Positions 7,721-12,885 of a DNA stretch of 12,885 nucleotides are shown one piece after another. The first letter of the stretch is position 1; every line of letters begins with the position of its first letter. Source of the stretch: JAMXLL01 sp035279875 (GTDB lineage: Bacteria; Desulfobacterota; Binatia; Binatales; Binataceae); contig DATEGX010000424.1 of assembly GCA_035279875.1 (NCBI GenBank), forward strand, positions 1 to 12,885, written 5' to 3'. Under the pieces are notes generated by a model. The model was not told where the DNA came from. It did no database searches and was given only the letters and a program-made list of their open reading frames with translations. The position numbers and the translations under genes were made by a program.

Positions 7721-8929
7721 CTAGCCTTTGGGCAGCTTTAGCACTCGTTCACCGATAATATTATGCTGAATCTCGCTGGAACCTGCCGCGATAGTCAGGC
7801 CACGCGCCGAAATCGTCCGTTGCATCCAGCGGCCGCCCTCAATAGTGCCTATCGAGCCCTTATCGAGCGTGCCGTAGGGGCCAAGTAGCTCGTCGGCGAA
7901 CATCGCGACCCTGAGATTGAGTTCGGTCGCGAAAAGCTTGCCGAAAGAGCTTTCCGGTCCCGGAATCCGGCCCTTCAATTGCGATGTCAGCGAGCGATAA
8001 CGGCTGAGTCGCAGGCATTCCGCTTCGACCGCAAATTGAGCGAGCTTTTGCCGTACATACGGATGCTTATTGGCTGAAATACCCTCAAATTCGAGGTGCC
8101 GCGACAGATTAAGCAGTTCGGTGATCGTGCGCTGCACCGGATGACGCGTGCCGCCCGAGACCCGCTCGTACATCAGGGTCGCAATCGAGACCTGCCAGCC
8201 CTGGTTAATCTCGCCGACCAGATTTTCCTTGGGTACCCGGACGTTGTCGTAGAAAACTTCGTTGAAACCGGCGTCGCCGGTAATTTGCACCAAAGGGCGA
8301 ACCGTGATGCCCGGGCTCTTCATATCGACCAGCAGGTAGGTGATGCCTTTATGCTTGGGTGCGTTGGGATCGGTCCGCACCAGCAGCACCTGCAGGTCCG
8401 CGCGATGGGCCAGGCTGGTCCAGACCTTTTGCCCGTTGACCACGAACGAATCGCCGTCGACCACGGCGCGGGTCTGCAGGCCAGCCAGGTCGGAGCCGGC
8501 GTTGGGCTCGGAATAGCCCTGGCACCAGATCTCCTCGCCGGTGAGCATCTTATGGAGATAGCGCTCTTTCTGCTCCTTGGTCCCGATGAACATCAGGGTC
8601 GGCCCGATCCGGTCGATTGCGAGTTGATTCGCGCCATAAAGCGGGAGTCCGAAGCTCAGGACTTCGTCCTGGTAAATCGCTTGCTCCATCAGGGTCGCAC
8701 CGCCGCCGCCGTATTCCTTGGGCCAATGGAGCGCGACGTAGCCCGAATCGTAGAGCCGGCGATGGTACTCGCGCAGGCGCTTCCAGCGCGAATCGTCGCC
8801 AACGTCCAGCAGGCTGGCGGTCGCACCGCCGTCGCCCCCGCGGCCGAAAACCTCCGATCGGGTCTTCTGGAGCCATGAATGAATCTTGCCGCGGAAAGCC
8901 TCTTCTTCGGCTGTGTACCGGAAATCCAT
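7721..8929 (-). CDS. Acyl-CoA dehydrogenase family protein
   Basis: FAD flavoprotein expected to catalyse alpha-beta dehydrogenation of an acyl-CoA, passing electrons to electron-transfer flavoprotein. 402 residues, normal for the family. An alpha-helical N-domain (about 1-130) precedes the FAD/substrate motif WCQGYSEPNAGSDLAGLQTRA (about 135-155) and VNGQKVWTSLA. The beta domain holds GITYLLVDMKSPGI, and the C-terminal helical domain ends AAGSSEIQHNIIGERVLKLPKG. The position of the MCAD catalytic Glu (YEGT) is Ala here. E255 in LMYERVSGG aligns with the helix-G Glu of isovaleryl-CoA dehydrogenase and is the likely base. The ATG at 8929 has GGAG about 8 bases upstream, and promoter-like boxes lie at 8985-9014. 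Substrate unknown: the family also handles branched-chain, aromatic and steroid side-chain CoAs. Confidence 0.93.
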   Translation of the reverse strand: MDFRYTAEEEAFRGKIHSWLQKTRSEVFGRGGDGGATASLLDVGDDSRWKRLREYHRRLYDSGYVALHWPKEYGGGGATLMEQAIYQDEVLSFGLPLYGANQLAIDRIGPTLMFIGTKEQKERYLHKMLTGEEIWCQGYSEPNAGSDLAGLQTRAVVDGDSFVVNGQKVWTSLAHRADLQVLLVRTDPNAPKHKGITYLLVDMKSPGITVRPLVQITGDAGFNEVFYDNVRVPKENLVGEINQGWQVSIATLMYERVSGGTRHPVQRTITELLNLSRHLEFEGISANKHPYVRQKLAQFAVEAECLRLSRYRSLTSQLKGRIPGPESSFGKLFATELNLRVAMFADELLGPYGTLDKGSIGTIEGGRWMQRTISARGLTIAAGSSEIQHNIIGERVLKLPKG

Positions 8930-8984
8930 AAGCGCACTCCGCCAGGTCTAAAATGGGTTCAATTCGGCATTAGCGACGCGCGCG

Positions 8985-9014
8985 AGTATAGCAACCCGGT
9001 GCCGCTCGCGTTAA
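8985..9014 (-). promoter_or_regulatory. Candidate sigma-70-type promoter for the acyl-CoA dehydrogenase
   Basis: On the minus strand a -35-like TTAACG (9009-9014) is followed after 18 bases by a -10-like TATACT (8985-8990). This would start transcription near 8978, giving a leader of about 50 bases with the GGAG ribosome site before the ATG at 8929. The match is by eye against the E. coli consensus, which may not hold in this lineage. Confidence 0.4.
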
Positions 9015-9037
9015 CCGCCGTGCGCCGGCAGCTGCTG

Positions 9038-9073
9038 ATTTCGCATGGAAATCGCCGCCTGATCATGCGAAAT
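9038..9073. promoter_or_regulatory. 10-bp perfect inverted repeat in the divergent control region
   Basis: ATTTCGCATG at 9038-9047 is the exact reverse complement of CATGCGAAAT at 9064-9073, with 16 bases between. It lies in the 200-base region between the divergent dehydrogenase and EthD genes, just upstream of the dehydrogenase promoter-like boxes and about 57-92 bases before the EthD ATG. It could be a two-half-site operator for a dimeric regulator controlling both directions, or an RNA hairpin in the EthD leader. No adjacent regulator gene in the window is an obvious partner. Confidence 0.5.
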
Positions 9074-9129
9074 TTCGGCCTTGAACGCTCGTGGCGCGAG
9101 GCCGCGAACGTTAAAGGAGCCCGGTAAAC

Positions 9130-9501
9130 ATGGTTAAGCTGGTCTATATCCTGCGGCGGCGCGACGATATTACACCCGAGAAATTTCACGACTACTGGCT
9201 CAATAATCACGGCCCGCTGGTCCGCAGCTTCGTCAAGGCAATCCGCGCCCGCAAGTATATCCAGAGCCATACGATAGCGCCCGAACTGGGTGCGGAGATC
9301 GCGGCGACCCGCGGGATGGGTGCTGGTTACGATGGCATCACCGAGGTCTGGTGGGACAGCCTCGAGGATCTATCGGCCGGCTTCTCGACCCCGGAAGGGC
9401 GCGAGGCCGGGCGCGCGTTGCTCGAAGACGAGGCCAAATTCATCGATTTCGCCCGCTCCTACATCTTCCTGACCGAAGAGCATACGATTTTCGACCTGTA
9501 G
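9130..9501 (+). CDS. EthD-domain protein (dimeric alpha/beta-barrel)
   Basis: Small protein of the EthD family, 123 residues, about the normal length for a single domain. It opens MVKLVYILRRRDDITPEKFHDYW with NHGPLVRS, the family's usual N-terminal strand and helix, has TEVWWDSLEDL in the middle and DEAKFIDFARS near the end. EthD proteins form dimeric ferredoxin-like barrels; the founding member is needed for ethyl tert-butyl ether breakdown, but its biochemical role is unclear and many relatives have no known function. A strong ribosome site (AAAGGAG) lies 10 bases before the ATG at 9130. It is divergent from the acyl-CoA dehydrogenase across a shared control region and lies 137 bases upstream of isocitrate dehydrogenase on the same strand. 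A catabolic accessory role is inference. Confidence 0.88.
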   Translation: MVKLVYILRRRDDITPEKFHDYWLNNHGPLVRSFVKAIRARKYIQSHTIAPELGAEIAATRGMGAGYDGITEVWWDSLEDLSAGFSTPEGREAGRALLEDEAKFIDFARSYIFLTEEHTIFDL

Positions 9502-9638
9502 ACCAGCCTCTCTTGGGGGTCGCCGATGCGGCTGACTGGCGCGCGAGGCGGTTTGTTGTATGATATTCGGCGGCTATGGCAGGCGCGACCCGGCCCGGCG
9601 GGCGTGCAACTTTCTTCGTCAAAGCGGGTGCAGGGCAG

Positions 9639-10883
9639 ATGGCGCTAAAACATATCAAGGTTCCGTCCGAAGGCGAAAAAATCTCGATGTCCGGTGGGAA
9701 ACTGCGGGTGCCGGATCGGCCGATAGTCCCGTTTATCGAGGGCGATGGCACCGGCCCGGATATCTGGCGGGCATCCCAATATGTCTTCGACCACGCGGTC
9801 GAGAAGGTTTACGGCGGCAAGCGCAAGATCGCCTGGATGGAAGTCTACGCCGGCGAAAAGTCTTACAAGGACTTCAATAGCTGGCTGCCGGACGAGACCG
9901 TCGAGGCCTTCAGCGAGTTCCTGGTCGGGATCAAGGGTCCGCTGACGACCCCGGTCGGCGGCGGTATCCGCTCGCTCAACGTGGCTTTGCGGCAGATGCT
10001 CGACCTTTACGTATGCTTGCGCCCGGTGCGCTACTTCAAGGGCGTGCCCAGCCCGGTAAAGACCCCGGAAAAGGTCGACATGGTGATCTTCCGCGAGAAT
10101 TCCGAGGATATCTATGCGGGCATCGAGTGGCAGGCGGAAACCCCGGAAGCGCGCAAGATCATCGACTTCATGCAGAAGCAGATGGATGTCACCAAGATCC
10201 GCTTTCCCCAGACCTCGGGTATCGGTATCAAGCCGGTCTCGCGCGAGGGTTCCGAGCGGCTGATACGGGCCGCGCTCGATTACGCGATTTCGCACAAGCG
10301 CAAGAGTGTTACCCTGGTGCATAAGGGCAACATCATGAAGTTCACCGAGGGCGCCTTCCGCGATTGGGGCTACGAACTGACAAAGCGCGAATACAAGGGC
10401 AAGGCGATCGGGTGGGACGACTGCGGCGGCAATCCACCGCCCGGCCAGGTGTTGGTCAAGGACAATATCGCCGATATCACCTTCCAGCAGTCACTGACGC
10501 GGCCCGATGAATTCGACGTAATCGCCACCATGAATCTCAACGGCGACTACCTCTCGGACGCGCTCGCCGCCCAGGTCGGCGGTATCGGGATCGCCCCCGG
10601 CGCCAATATCAACTACCTCACGGGCCATGCGATCTTCGAGGCGACCCATGGCACGGCGCCCAAATATGCCAATCAAGACAAGGTCAATCCCGGTTCGGTT
10701 ATCCTCTCAGGGGTGCTGATGTTCGAGCACATGGGATGGCAGGAAGTGGCCGACGGGATTATCCGCGGGATGGAGCGGACGATCGGCAACAAGACCGTGA
10801 CCTACGACTTCGAGCGCTTGATGACCGGGGCAAAGCTGCTGAAATGCTCGGAGTTTGGTAAGGCGATCGTCGAGAATATGTAG
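9639..10883 (+). CDS. icd: NADP-dependent isocitrate dehydrogenase
   Basis: TCA-cycle enzyme converting isocitrate to 2-oxoglutarate and CO2 with NADP. 414 residues, against 416 in E. coli Icd, and alignable along nearly the whole length. Substrate residues include S112 in GGGIRSLNVALRQ (the residue phosphorylated by AceK in E. coli), Y159 in SEDIYAGIEW and K229 in LVHKGNIMKFTEGAF. NADP-type residues K342-Y343 (HGTAPKYANQDK) and Y389/R393 (TYDFERLM) are all present, so NADP rather than NAD use is predicted. I chose the ATG at 9639 because the protein then starts where E. coli Icd does, with AGGG just upstream; an in-frame ATG at 9576 would add an unconserved 21 residues. TATGAT at 9559-9564 could be a -10 box, without a clear -35. 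A strong hairpin terminator follows. Confidence 0.97.
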   Translation: MALKHIKVPSEGEKISMSGGKLRVPDRPIVPFIEGDGTGPDIWRASQYVFDHAVEKVYGGKRKIAWMEVYAGEKSYKDFNSWLPDETVEAFSEFLVGIKGPLTTPVGGGIRSLNVALRQMLDLYVCLRPVRYFKGVPSPVKTPEKVDMVIFRENSEDIYAGIEWQAETPEARKIIDFMQKQMDVTKIRFPQTSGIGIKPVSREGSERLIRAALDYAISHKRKSVTLVHKGNIMKFTEGAFRDWGYELTKREYKGKAIGWDDCGGNPPPGQVLVKDNIADITFQQSLTRPDEFDVIATMNLNGDYLSDALAAQVGGIGIAPGANINYLTGHAIFEATHGTAPKYANQDKVNPGSVILSGVLMFEHMGWQEVADGIIRGMERTIGNKTVTYDFERLMTGAKLLKCSEFGKAIVENM

Positions 10884-10905
10884 CGAAAACAGCTATTTGA
10901 ATGAA

Positions 10906-10943
10906 CAACGGCCGGCGGAAGCTCCGCCGGCCGTTGCTTTATT
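10906..10943. terminator. Strong hairpin terminator between convergent icd and epimerase genes
   Basis: A perfect 14-bp stem, CAACGGCCGGCGGA (10906-10919) with TCCGCCGGCCGTTG (10923-10936), closes a 3-base loop AGC. On the plus strand it is followed by CTTTATT, 23 bases after the icd stop. The epimerase stop lies just on the other side, so the same hairpin probably serves both convergent genes; the minus-strand side (TTCATTC) is also fairly T-rich. Confidence 0.85.
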
Positions 10944-11839
10944 CAGGCTTCAAAATATTCCGGGCGGTCGATGTCGGCGATCAGCCCCGGCTGCCTTGGC
11001 TGCCATCCCAGGAGTTCCCGCGTTCGCCGGCTCGAGGCCGGATTGTCGATCGCCGCGAAAGGCGCCAACCAGCCGAAATGATCGGTCGCCTGCTCGGCGG
11101 CCTTGCTTACGAGGGGCGCGTTGAGGCGGCGGCCGATGACGCCGGCAATGTCTCGCAATCGCACCCCCTCTTCGGCGACTCCATGATAGCGGGCCCAGGC
11201 CGCACCCTTCTCGAGCACCAGCCTGTAAAGCAGGGCCGTATCGAGCCGGTGTACCGCTGGCCAGCGATTCGCCCCTTCGCCGACGTATGCCGATACGCCT
11301 TTGTCGCGGGCAAGCCCGATTAGCAATGGCACGAAGCCACGATCGCCGTCGCCGTGCACCGTCGGAGGGAGGCGCAATACCGAAACGCGTATCCCGCGCG
11401 CCGCTACCGTAGCTGCCGCCTCTTCCGAGGCTACCCGGGGGAGCGCGGAACTGCCGGAAGCGGGCTCATCTTCTTCGCTCCCGAGCCGACCCCAGGAGAG
11501 GAGCGCGGTTCCGGAGGTCACGATTAACGGGCGGCCGGAGCCCGCGAGCGCGCCACCCAGAGCCTCGATCGCACGCCTGTCAGTCTCGCAATTGGCCTGG
11601 TATTTCGAGAAATCGTGCCCAAAGGCGGTGTGAATCACACCGTCCGCCGCGGCCGCTCCACTGTGCAGGCTTTGGAGATCTTCGAGGTTGCCGCGATGCA
11701 CCTGGGCACCGGCGGCGGCCAGCGACTTGGCGGCGGCATCCGATCGCGCGAGGCCGAGCACCCGATGACCCGAGTTAATCAGTTCCTGAACGATGGCAGA
11801 CCCGATAAAACCTGTAGCGCCGGTCACGAAGACACGCAT
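10943..11839 (-). CDS. Atypical extended-SDR NAD(P)-binding epimerase/reductase-like protein
   Basis: Rossmann-fold protein of the NAD-dependent epimerase/dehydratase superfamily, 298 residues. The nucleotide motif GATGFIG is at 7-13, and R32 after the second strand (GLARSD) suggests NADP. D66/G67-type contacts fall in GVIHTAF, and LIVTSG (105-110) holds the Ser of the usual triad. Where YxxxK should follow, the sequence reads PRVASEE (134-140), so the classic catalytic Tyr and Lys are missing. The distal part (RLPPTVHGDGDRGFVPLL, NRWPAVHRLDTALLYRL, GWLAPFAAIDNPASS, LGWQPRQPGL) is typical of a common, uncharacterised bacterial SDR subgroup. The ATG at 11839 has GGAGAG about 7 bases upstream. 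The substrate is unknown, and it may bind cofactor without acting as a classic SDR. It is transcribed convergently with icd. Confidence 0.88.
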   Translation of the reverse strand: MRVFVTGATGFIGSAIVQELINSGHRVLGLARSDAAAKSLAAAGAQVHRGNLEDLQSLHSGAAAADGVIHTAFGHDFSKYQANCETDRRAIEALGGALAGSGRPLIVTSGTALLSWGRLGSEEDEPASGSSALPRVASEEAAATVAARGIRVSVLRLPPTVHGDGDRGFVPLLIGLARDKGVSAYVGEGANRWPAVHRLDTALLYRLVLEKGAAWARYHGVAEEGVRLRDIAGVIGRRLNAPLVSKAAEQATDHFGWLAPFAAIDNPASSRRTRELLGWQPRQPGLIADIDRPEYFEA

Positions 11840-11851
11840 AAACAGCTCTCC

Positions 11852-11902
11852 GCTGACTCATTCCGCATGGCGAGGCCGAGTCAGCCAAGCGGATCGCTTG
11901 GC
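11852..11902. promoter_or_regulatory. Two overlapping-region inverted repeats upstream of the epimerase gene
   Basis: Two perfect 8-bp inverted repeats lie within 65 bases upstream of the epimerase ATG. GCTGACTC (11852-11859) pairs with GAGTCAGC (11878-11885). GCCAAGCG (11884-11891) pairs with CGCTTGGC (11895-11902) across a 3-base GAT. They share two bases, so they could not both fold or be bound fully at once. They fit an operator or mutually exclusive leader hairpins; no consensus promoter boxes stand out. Confidence 0.4.
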
Positions 11903-11930
11903 AGCTTACGATTCTCATGCCAATGAATTC

Positions 11931-11970
11931 ACGGCCGGCGAGGCATCGCCTCGCCGGTCGTTTCATTTTC
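11931..11970. terminator. Hairpin between the SnoaL-like and epimerase genes
   Basis: ACGGCCGGCGAGGC (11931-11944) pairs with GCCTCGCCGGTCGT (11948-11961) across the 3-base loop ATC, giving a 14-bp stem with one G-T wobble. It lies about 31 bases past the SnoaL-like stop on the minus strand, so it can end that transcript. The better T-rich tail (TTCATTTTC) is, however, on the plus strand, where no gene precedes it. It closely resembles the hairpin at 10906-10936 in size and arm sequence. Confidence 0.6.
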
Positions 11971-11992
11971 TAGCCGATGCTCCGGGACCGGC

Positions 11993-12511
11993 CTAATGCG
12001 TGCGCATCTTGAGGCGGTCTTCCTGGGCCCAGCCTTCCTTCAACGGCACCATGAAGTAGGGGATTAGCGACATCTTGCTGAACTTCCATACGCCGTTGCG
12101 CTTGACGTAGTCGTCGTCGTAGCGCGCCGCTACCAGGAAGGCCTCGCCGTTGAAGATCGGCTTGGCCTCCAGATAGGCGAAGCCGTGACCGTGGTCGCCG
12201 TGCAGTTCAATTATGTGATTGTGGATGAACTGCTTGACCCAGGTGATTCGCGGGCGGCTCTTGTCGGCCGGCGCGCTCGGCTCGTTGAGGGCGCCGAAGA
12301 ACTTGTTCAGCTCCGCGTGGCCGGTGGCCTTGCCGAGATGGGCAAAGTCGAGCACGCCGTCTTCGGTGAAAAGCGCGGGAATTTGCGCGAATTTTCCTTC
12401 GTTAACATATTCGTGATAGCGATAGCGCAGGTCGCGAATCGCCTCACGGTCAGTCAGCTCCAGAACCTTGGCTTCGAGTTCTTTGACCCGTGTTTCGAGG
12501 TCTGCCGCCAT
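11993..12511 (-). CDS. SnoaL-like (NTF2-fold) protein
   Basis: Small cone-shaped alpha/beta-barrel protein of the SnoaL/nuclear-transport-factor-2 superfamily, 172 residues. A short charged N-terminal helix (about 3-20, heptad-like LETRVKELEAKVLEL) leads into the typical DREAIRDLRYRYHEYVNEGK opening helix. LFTEDGVLDFAHLGKATG and later strands with H98, H100 (FIHNHIIEL) and ARYDDDYVKRNGVWKFSKM follow. Such proteins include scytalone dehydratase-like lyases, isomerases and many of unknown role; polar residues in the pocket make catalysis possible, but no reaction can be named. The ATG at 12511 has a strong AGGAGGG ribosome site about 8 bases upstream. The glutathione transferase gene ends only 54 bases upstream on the same strand, so the two are probably co-transcribed. 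Confidence 0.9.
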   Translation of the reverse strand: MAADLETRVKELEAKVLELTDREAIRDLRYRYHEYVNEGKFAQIPALFTEDGVLDFAHLGKATGHAELNKFFGALNEPSAPADKSRPRITWVKQFIHNHIIELHGDHGHGFAYLEAKPIFNGEAFLVAARYDDDYVKRNGVWKFSKMSLIPYFMVPLKEGWAQEDRLKMRTH

Positions 12512-12565
12512 GGCTAAACCCTCCTCTTATGTTGCGACGACCACCGTTGGCCTAAAGCGATCCGG

Positions 12566-12885
12566 CTATGACCATTCCTTGGGCACCTGCTGCGCCCGCT
12601 GATGATTAATCAACTTGGCGCGGCGGGCCTGCTCTTCGGGCGAGACCGTCTTCGGATCCTCGCGATACTCGGGGCCGGCCGCCATGGCCTTTTTCACTGC
12701 CGGCCGCTCACCGATCTCGTCCATCCAGCGCTTGACGTTGGGAAACTCGCTGATCTCGATATGGCGGCCCTGCAAGGTGACCGCCCACGGATAGCAAATC
12801 ATATCGGCGATCGTGTATTGGCCCGCGGCCAGGTACTTCTTCTTGTGCAGGCCGAGGTTCATGACTCCGAAGATACGATGGACTT
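12566..12885 (-). CDS. Glutathione S-transferase family protein (C-terminal part, cut by window edge)
   Basis: C-terminal all-helical half of a glutathione S-transferase; 106 codons are visible and the frame enters from the right edge without a stop, so the thioredoxin-like glutathione-binding domain lies outside. The visible part has HRIFGVMNLGLHKKKYLAAG, then YTIADMICYPWAV with the conserved T-x-x-D capping box of GST helix 6, and ISEFPNVKRWMDEIGERPAVKKAM, the standard closing helix. This pattern is close to the YghU/YfcG (Nu-type) and other bacterial GST-like families. The tail after residue AM is charged and extends about 33 residues. The catalytic Ser, Thr or Cys cannot be seen. It sits in a likely operon with the SnoaL-like gene downstream. 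The family call is firm; the class is a guess. Confidence 0.9.
   Translation of the reverse strand, partial: VHRIFGVMNLGLHKKKYLAAGQYTIADMICYPWAVTLQGRHIEISEFPNVKRWMDEIGERPAVKKAMAAGPEYREDPKTVSPEEQARRAKLINHQRAQQVPKEWS

Noticed and set aside
8096..8878. Plus-strand frame of about 260 codons opposite the acyl-CoA dehydrogenase
   Set aside because: It is an antisense shadow of a well-recognised gene, with no family features and no ribosome site.
9576..9638. Longer start for isocitrate dehydrogenase at 9576
   Set aside because: The extra 21 residues have no counterpart in E. coli Icd, and the ATG would lie almost at the predicted transcript start.
9645..10322. Minus-strand frame of about 225 codons opposite icd
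   Set aside because: The plus strand is unmistakably isocitrate dehydrogenase over the same bases.

Overview
The window is GC-rich bacterial DNA, almost fully coding, with no intergenic gap longer than about 200 bases and no RNA gene, insertion sequence, phage gene or CRISPR array that I can see. The mix of genes suggests an uncultured soil or groundwater lineage: a Gram-negative envelope (outer-membrane TolC-type channel, lipoprotein adaptor), an acyl-CoA dehydrogenase, an EthD-type protein, a SnoaL-like protein, a glutathione transferase and an E. coli-like NADP isocitrate dehydrogenase. Candidatus Binatota or a deltaproteobacterial relative would fit, but that is inference from gene content and style, not a placement.

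Region 1 (1-5714, all minus strand) is one tightly packed operon read right to left: an OmpR-family response regulator (GTG start), its sensor histidine kinase, a TolC-like outer-membrane channel, a lipoprotein HlyD/RND adaptor and an RND inner-membrane pump cut off by the left edge. Three of the four junctions are 4-base ATGA overlaps. The fourth, kinase to tolC, is a 74-base AT-rich spacer with a palindrome and a tandem repeat that look like an operator or internal promoter. Together the genes form a complete tripartite efflux pump with its own two-component system. The TM4 Asp-Asp pair argues for an organic substrate rather than a metal ion.

Region 2 (5803-8929, minus strand) holds a stand-alone Ada/Ogt-type DNA alkyltransferase, an MscS-type mechanosensitive channel and an acyl-CoA dehydrogenase. 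The dehydrogenase has its own promoter-like boxes and a terminator-like hairpin.

Region 3 (9130-10883, plus strand) is divergent from the dehydrogenase across a 200-base control region that carries a 10-bp perfect inverted repeat. It encodes an EthD-domain protein and NADP-dependent isocitrate dehydrogenase, and ends in a strong hairpin terminator.

Region 4 (10943-12885, minus strand) encodes an atypical NAD(P)-binding epimerase/reductase that lacks the usual YxxxK, then upstream of it a SnoaL-like protein and the C-terminal half of a glutathione S-transferase that runs off the right edge. The epimerase gene is bracketed by two look-alike 31-nt hairpins.

I see no clearly new multi-gene system. 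The most interesting material is regulatory (repeats at 3647-3670, 5735-5793, 9038-9073 and 11852-11902) plus catalytic-residue oddities in the dehydrogenase and the epimerase.
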